Positions 6,269-9,046 of a DNA stretch of 9,046 nucleotides are shown here, in pieces; within the stretch, counting starts at the first letter, position 1; each line of letters begins with the position of its first letter. The notes beneath the pieces were generated by a model. That model saw only the letters and a program-made list of their open reading frames with translations, was not told the origin of the DNA and made no database searches. A program made the position numbers and the translations under genes. The DNA comes from Kiloniellales bacterium (lineage in GTDB: Bacteria > Pseudomonadota > Alphaproteobacteria > Kiloniellales > JAKSDN01): positions 1 through 9,046 of the forward strand of contig JAKSDN010001007.1 of assembly GCA_022360075.1 (NCBI GenBank). Direction: 5' to 3'.

Positions 6269-7384
6269 TCATGCCGCCGCCTTGTCGGCGACGGCCGGCG
6301 TCTCGTAGAGGGCCACGACCTGCTCGGCATGGCGCTGGGCGGAGAAGCGCTTTGCCGCCATGTCCCTTGCCCGGCGCGTCAGAGCGGTCCTGCGGTCGGG
6401 ATCGCGCAGCAGCGTCAAGGCGGCCGCCGCCATCGCCTCCGGATCCAGGGCGGGCACCAGCAGCCCGTTCGTTTCGGTCTCCACGATCTCGCGATGCCCG
6501 CCGGAATCGCTGGCGACCACGGCGCTGCCGACCAGCATCGCCTCCACCAGCACGCGGCCGAAGGGCTCGTCGACCGCCGGCGCGAGTACGAGGTCGCAGG
6601 CGGCGATCCAAGGCCAGACCGGCTGGCGGAAGCCCATGAAGAAGAGCCGTCCGCCGAGCCCGCCCTCGTCGGCGATCGTCTCCATGCGCAGCCTCAGGCT
6701 GTCTCGGTCCTCGCCGAAGACGGGGAAGGCCAGCGGTCCCTCGTGCTCCCGCGCCAGAAGGCAGGCGGTGCGGACGAAGTCGAGCGGCCGCTTCCAGGTG
6801 ATCAGGTTGCCGAACGAGCCGACCAAGCGGCAGTCGGCCGGCAGGCCGAGTTCTTCCAGCAATCGGTGCCGACAGGCCTCGCGCTTCAAAGCCGGCGGCG
6901 CCTCGAAGGGGTTCTCGATCACGGTCGAGCGAGGCCGTGCGCACTCCGGAAGCTGCCGTGAGACGAAGTGAGAGTTCGCCACGACCCAGTCCGGAAAGCG
7001 GATCAGGGCGTCGGTCAGCCGGGACGGCGCATAGACGTTGCGTTGATGCCAGATCATCCGGGTCCGGGCGAGACGGCAGGGCAGGGCCCAGGTCAGGTGC
7101 ATCCTTGCGTCGTTGCTGTGCAGCACGTCGATCGCCGCGCGCCGCAGGAAGGTCCTAAGCCGCGGCGCGGTCGTGATCAGCGCGCCGGCATGCTGCGGCA
7201 GGTTGCGGCCGCGTCCGACGTAGCGGGGCAGACCGAAAATCTCATAAGCCAGGCCCAGCGAGTCCAAGTGCTCGGAAAGGGGGCCGGTTTCGTGCAGCAG
7301 GATCCTGGCGCGGCAGCGGGACTCGTCGAGCCCGCGGATCAAGGACAGTGCCGAGATGTGGCTGCCGCCGATGCTGTCCCCCAC
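6269..7384 (-). CDS. GT4 family glycosyltransferase with an unusual, unresolved start
   Basis: This is a second GT-B, GT4-type glycosyltransferase, 371 residues from GTG 7384. GDSIGGSH (2-9) is the N-terminal glycine loop, and DVLHSND (86-92) follows. SFGNLITWKRP (190-200) opens the donor domain. EPFGRVLVE (273-281) is the E-x7-E motif, followed by DSGGHREIVE (293-302) and GLLVP (307-311). Starting at GTG 7384 would remove the first beta strand: the codons just upstream read LTVCFPF, exactly what GT4 proteins have before the glycine loop. There is no ATG, GTG or TTG in that frame back to the TAG at 7465-7463, and no Shine-Dalgarno before 7384. CTG 7405 is a possible non-standard start. The frame is the same as that of the preceding gene, so readthrough, a damaged fusion or a base error are other options. 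The GT4 call is firm; the 5' end is not. Confidence 0.88.
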   Translation of the reverse strand: MGDSIGGSHISALSLIRGLDESRCRARILLHETGPLSEHLDSLGLAYEIFGLPRYVGRGRNLPQHAGALITTAPRLRTFLRRAAIDVLHSNDARMHLTWALPCRLARTRMIWHQRNVYAPSRLTDALIRFPDWVVANSHFVSRQLPECARPRSTVIENPFEAPPALKREACRHRLLEELGLPADCRLVGSFGNLITWKRPLDFVRTACLLAREHEGPLAFPVFGEDRDSLRLRMETIADEGGLGGRLFFMGFRQPVWPWIAACDLVLAPAVDEPFGRVLVEAMLVGSAVVASDSGGHREIVETETNGLLVPALDPEAMAAAALTLLRDPDRRTALTRRARDMAAKRFSAQRHAEQVVALYETPAVADKAAA

Positions 7385-7462
7385 GAAGGGAAAGCAGACC
7401 GTCAGGGGCTGGGGCGCGTCGGGCGTGTTCGCCGAGTCCGGGCCGACGGCGTGAGCGCCGGC

Positions 7463-8788
7463 CTAGACCTCCTCTAAGAGACCGGCGGCGGCACAATTCT
7501 CCGCGGCCTCGGCGATCTGCGCGAAGGGCAGGCCGCTCCGTTCGGCGATGTCGTGCAGGTCACAGGTTCCGTCGGCGGCGTTCAAGGTCCACAGGATCGC
7601 CTTGACCCTCTCGTCCCGGTCGTTGCGCGAGCCCGTCGAAGGATAGAGGCCCCTCTTGCCGAGCTGCGGCTCGCAGAAGGGTTGCGTATTCCGATAGACG
7701 CGGCTGCGCTCCAGGCTGTCGCAGAGCTCGAACAATAGCTCGACCGTCTCGGCGACGGCGGCTGAGGAGACCGAATCCAGGTCGTCCAACGAGGTGTGAT
7801 ACTCGGCGAAGCCCGGATCGCCGCGGGTCAGGGCCGCGACCGGCAGGTCGAAGCCGGGCGAGCAGTACTGGCGCTCGTCGCTGCCCAGGGGCTCGAAGGG
7901 CATGACCCGCGGCGCGCCGGCGCGCTCGAGCCAGCGCTCGGATTGCAGGAGAGCGGTCGCCCTGCGGTCCGCGAGACTGTTGCCCCGGCGCGAGCGCTTG
8001 AGGCGGAAGGGCACGGCGTGGCCGATGTTGGCCAGGGTGAAGCCCGCCGCCAGATGCGCCTTCAGATGCTCCCCCCGGCGGGCGAGATAGGCGATGCTGC
8101 CGATGGTCTCGGGCAGGAAGACGAAGCGATAGGTCAGACGCCGCGACGGCCGCGCGGCGAGCGCGCGCAGCAGCAGGGCGAGCGCGACCGGCGCGCAGAG
8201 TTCGTCGTTCGCCATCGAGGGGTGGCAGGTGTAGCTCGAGAACAGCACTTCCCGCTTGGAGCGGCCGGGCAACACCGCTTCCGAGAGGGTCATGGAGCCA
8301 TCGACCAGCGCGCTGTCGACGACGACCTCGTAGTCCCCCTCGGGTAGAGCGTCGCGCTGGGCCTGGGTCAGGCAGAAGCCCCAGGTCGGCTGGTAGTAGC
8401 TGGTGACGTAGGGTATCGCCTGCGGCTGGTCCGGCAGGCTGTGCAGATGCCGCTCCAGCTCCGCCCGCGTGACCGTCCCGCGGAACGGCGCCGCATAGTT
8501 CACGACATGCAGGTTGTGGTTCCGGCTGTCGATCACCCGCCGACCGTCGGGCCCGACCACGTAGGCTTCGCGGAACAGCCACTCCTTCGGCACGGTCCAG
8601 TCGAACACCTGCGTGTCGGAGGGGATTTCGCTGCGCTCGAGCGGGGCGACCTCGGCGAGGATGTCGTGCGTCGCCCGCACGCCGGGCCCGGTCAGGCTGC
8701 GCATGAGCGGGAACAGGCGCCGCAGCAGGCCGTCGATCTCGGCCTCGATCTCGGACCCGGAGAGGCGCCTTGCGGCCGTGTCAGGCAT
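7463..8788 (-). CDS. Aminopeptidase-like protein of the DUF2172/DUF4910 type with C-terminal winged helix
   Basis: This 441-residue protein resembles the DUF2172-DUF4910-HTH_47 architecture, in which an M28-like zinc aminopeptidase fold carries an inserted domain and a winged helix. SSYTCHPSMANDE (184-196) offers His189 and Asp195 as metal ligands. LPET (225-228) offers Glu227, GSDERQYCSPG (302-312) offers Asp304, and EYHTSLDD (329-336) offers His331. This is the M28 order of H, D, E, D, H, so the metal site appears complete. The inserted DUF2172 part covers roughly residues 55-165. Residues ~390-441 look like the winged helix. There is no signal peptide, so it is probably cytoplasmic. ATG 8788 overlaps the upstream stop by 8 nt. 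Such proteins recur in surface-glycan loci, but no substrate is established to my knowledge. Hydrolysis of an amide on a sugar or sugar-peptide is inference. Confidence 0.9.
   Translation of the reverse strand: MPDTAARRLSGSEIEAEIDGLLRRLFPLMRSLTGPGVRATHDILAEVAPLERSEIPSDTQVFDWTVPKEWLFREAYVVGPDGRRVIDSRNHNLHVVNYAAPFRGTVTRAELERHLHSLPDQPQAIPYVTSYYQPTWGFCLTQAQRDALPEGDYEVVVDSALVDGSMTLSEAVLPGRSKREVLFSSYTCHPSMANDELCAPVALALLLRALAARPSRRLTYRFVFLPETIGSIAYLARRGEHLKAHLAAGFTLANIGHAVPFRLKRSRRGNSLADRRATALLQSERWLERAGAPRVMPFEPLGSDERQYCSPGFDLPVAALTRGDPGFAEYHTSLDDLDSVSSAAVAETVELLFELCDSLERSRVYRNTQPFCEPQLGKRGLYPSTGSRNDRDERVKAILWTLNAADGTCDLHDIAERSGLPFAQIAEAAENCAAAGLLEEV
7467..7475 (-). promoter_or_regulatory. Strong Shine-Dalgarno sequence without a start codon at the right distance
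   Basis: On the minus strand AGAGGAGGT (7475-7467) is the best ribosome-binding match noticed in the window. It lies in the last codons of the aminopeptidase-like gene, just before its TAG. In the next 25 nt there is no ATG, GTG or TTG in the frame of the following GT4 gene. It may mark where that gene once started, or start from a non-standard codon. It may also be a chance product of the Glu-Glu-Val codons. Confidence 0.35.
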
Positions 8789-9046
8789 GGCCGCCGAAGT
8801 AGTCGTCGAAGAAGGCAGGATCGCTCAAGTCCGGTGCCGCGGCCAGGGCCGCGCGCAGGGCCTCCCAGTCGACTTGGGCCCGGTTGGCCGCATCGAAGGC
8901 GCCGGCGACGATCGGCAGGCGCCGCTCCAGCAGCTCCCGCGCCTCGTCCGCCGGCGTGCTCTGGCCGAAGTCGACCAGGACCATCGGCTTGTCGCCGCGC
9001 AGGGCGTCGCGAAAGGCGGAGGTCAGCGGCAGGTCGAACAGCAGAA
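8781..9046 (-). CDS. Surface-carbohydrate biosynthesis protein, C-terminal fragment (5' end outside window)
   Basis: Only the last 87 complete codons are present; the reading frame runs off the right edge, so the start is not visible. The fragment opens with LLFDLPLTSAFRDAL and then GDKPMVLVDFG. This matches the strand-Ser/Thr-helix-strand pattern of the C-terminal donor domain in GT-B-like carbohydrate proteins (D-x-P-x-T-x-x-x-x-A-L...KP). The 461-2230 gene carries a comparable block near its residues 480-504. The tail ends FFDDYFGGHA. The stop codon lies inside the start of the aminopeptidase-like gene (8-nt overlap), so the two are probably translated from one message. An ATG at 8984 is internal to the conserved block and is unlikely to be the start. 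The family is uncertain because the N-terminal domain is missing. Confidence 0.8.
   Translation of the reverse strand, partial: LLFDLPLTSAFRDALRGDKPMVLVDFGQSTPADEARELLERRLPIVAGAFDAANRAQVDWEALRAALAAAPDLSDPAFFDDYFGGHA

Noticed and set aside
6256..6330. N-terminal extension of the second GT4 gene to 6330
   Set aside because: The extra 25 residues are Arg/Pro/Ser-rich, overlap the preceding gene, and have no ribosome site; AGAGG at a 9-nt spacing supports ATG 6255.
5128..6639. Open frame of 503 codons on the plus strand across both GT4 genes
   Set aside because: It spans two clear minus-strand genes and their junction, and its product is Arg/Gln/Pro-rich with no recognisable domain.

Overview
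This window is a GC-rich stretch coding wholly on the minus strand. It carries eight genes for building and exporting a surface glycan: part of a capsule, O-antigen or glycosylated-surface locus. GC-biased codon use, GTG/TTG-type starts, a CTTGACA-like -35 element and tight gene packing suggest an alphaproteobacterium, perhaps Rhodospirillales-like. That assignment is inference; no phylogenetic marker is present.

Read in the direction of transcription (right to left), the upstream block holds: the 3' end of a GT-B-like surface-carbohydrate protein (8781-9046); a DUF2172/DUF4910-type aminopeptidase-like protein (7463-8788); two GT4 glycosyltransferases (6269-7384 and 5086-6255); and an MsbA/PglK-like half-ABC transporter fusion (3251-5089). 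Junctions are 8-nt and 4-nt overlaps or short gaps, so these genes look like one operon. One junction is odd. The peptidase-like gene and the first GT4 gene lie in the same frame, separated by a single TAG, and the GT4 gene has no normal start codon ahead of its conserved first strand.

The only real intergenic region (2964-3250) separates the two blocks. It holds a candidate promoter with a perfect TTGACA, a perfect 15-bp odd palindrome between the -35 and -10 elements, and a roughly 190-nt leader that can form two clear hairpins.

The downstream block holds a small GT8-like glycosyltransferase (2280-2963), a 589-591 residue protein with a GT-B-like C-terminal half and no clear family (461-2230), and the N-terminal two thirds of a CMP-nonulosonate (sialic, legionaminic or pseudaminic acid type) cytidylyltransferase (1-464). 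The last two are coupled by a GTGA overlap.

Taken together, the cytidylyltransferase would supply CMP-activated nonulosonate. The GT4, GT8 and GT-B-like proteins would assemble the oligosaccharide, and the ABC protein would flip a lipid-linked product. The role of the peptidase-like protein is unknown. No RNA genes, insertion sequences or CRISPR arrays were seen.
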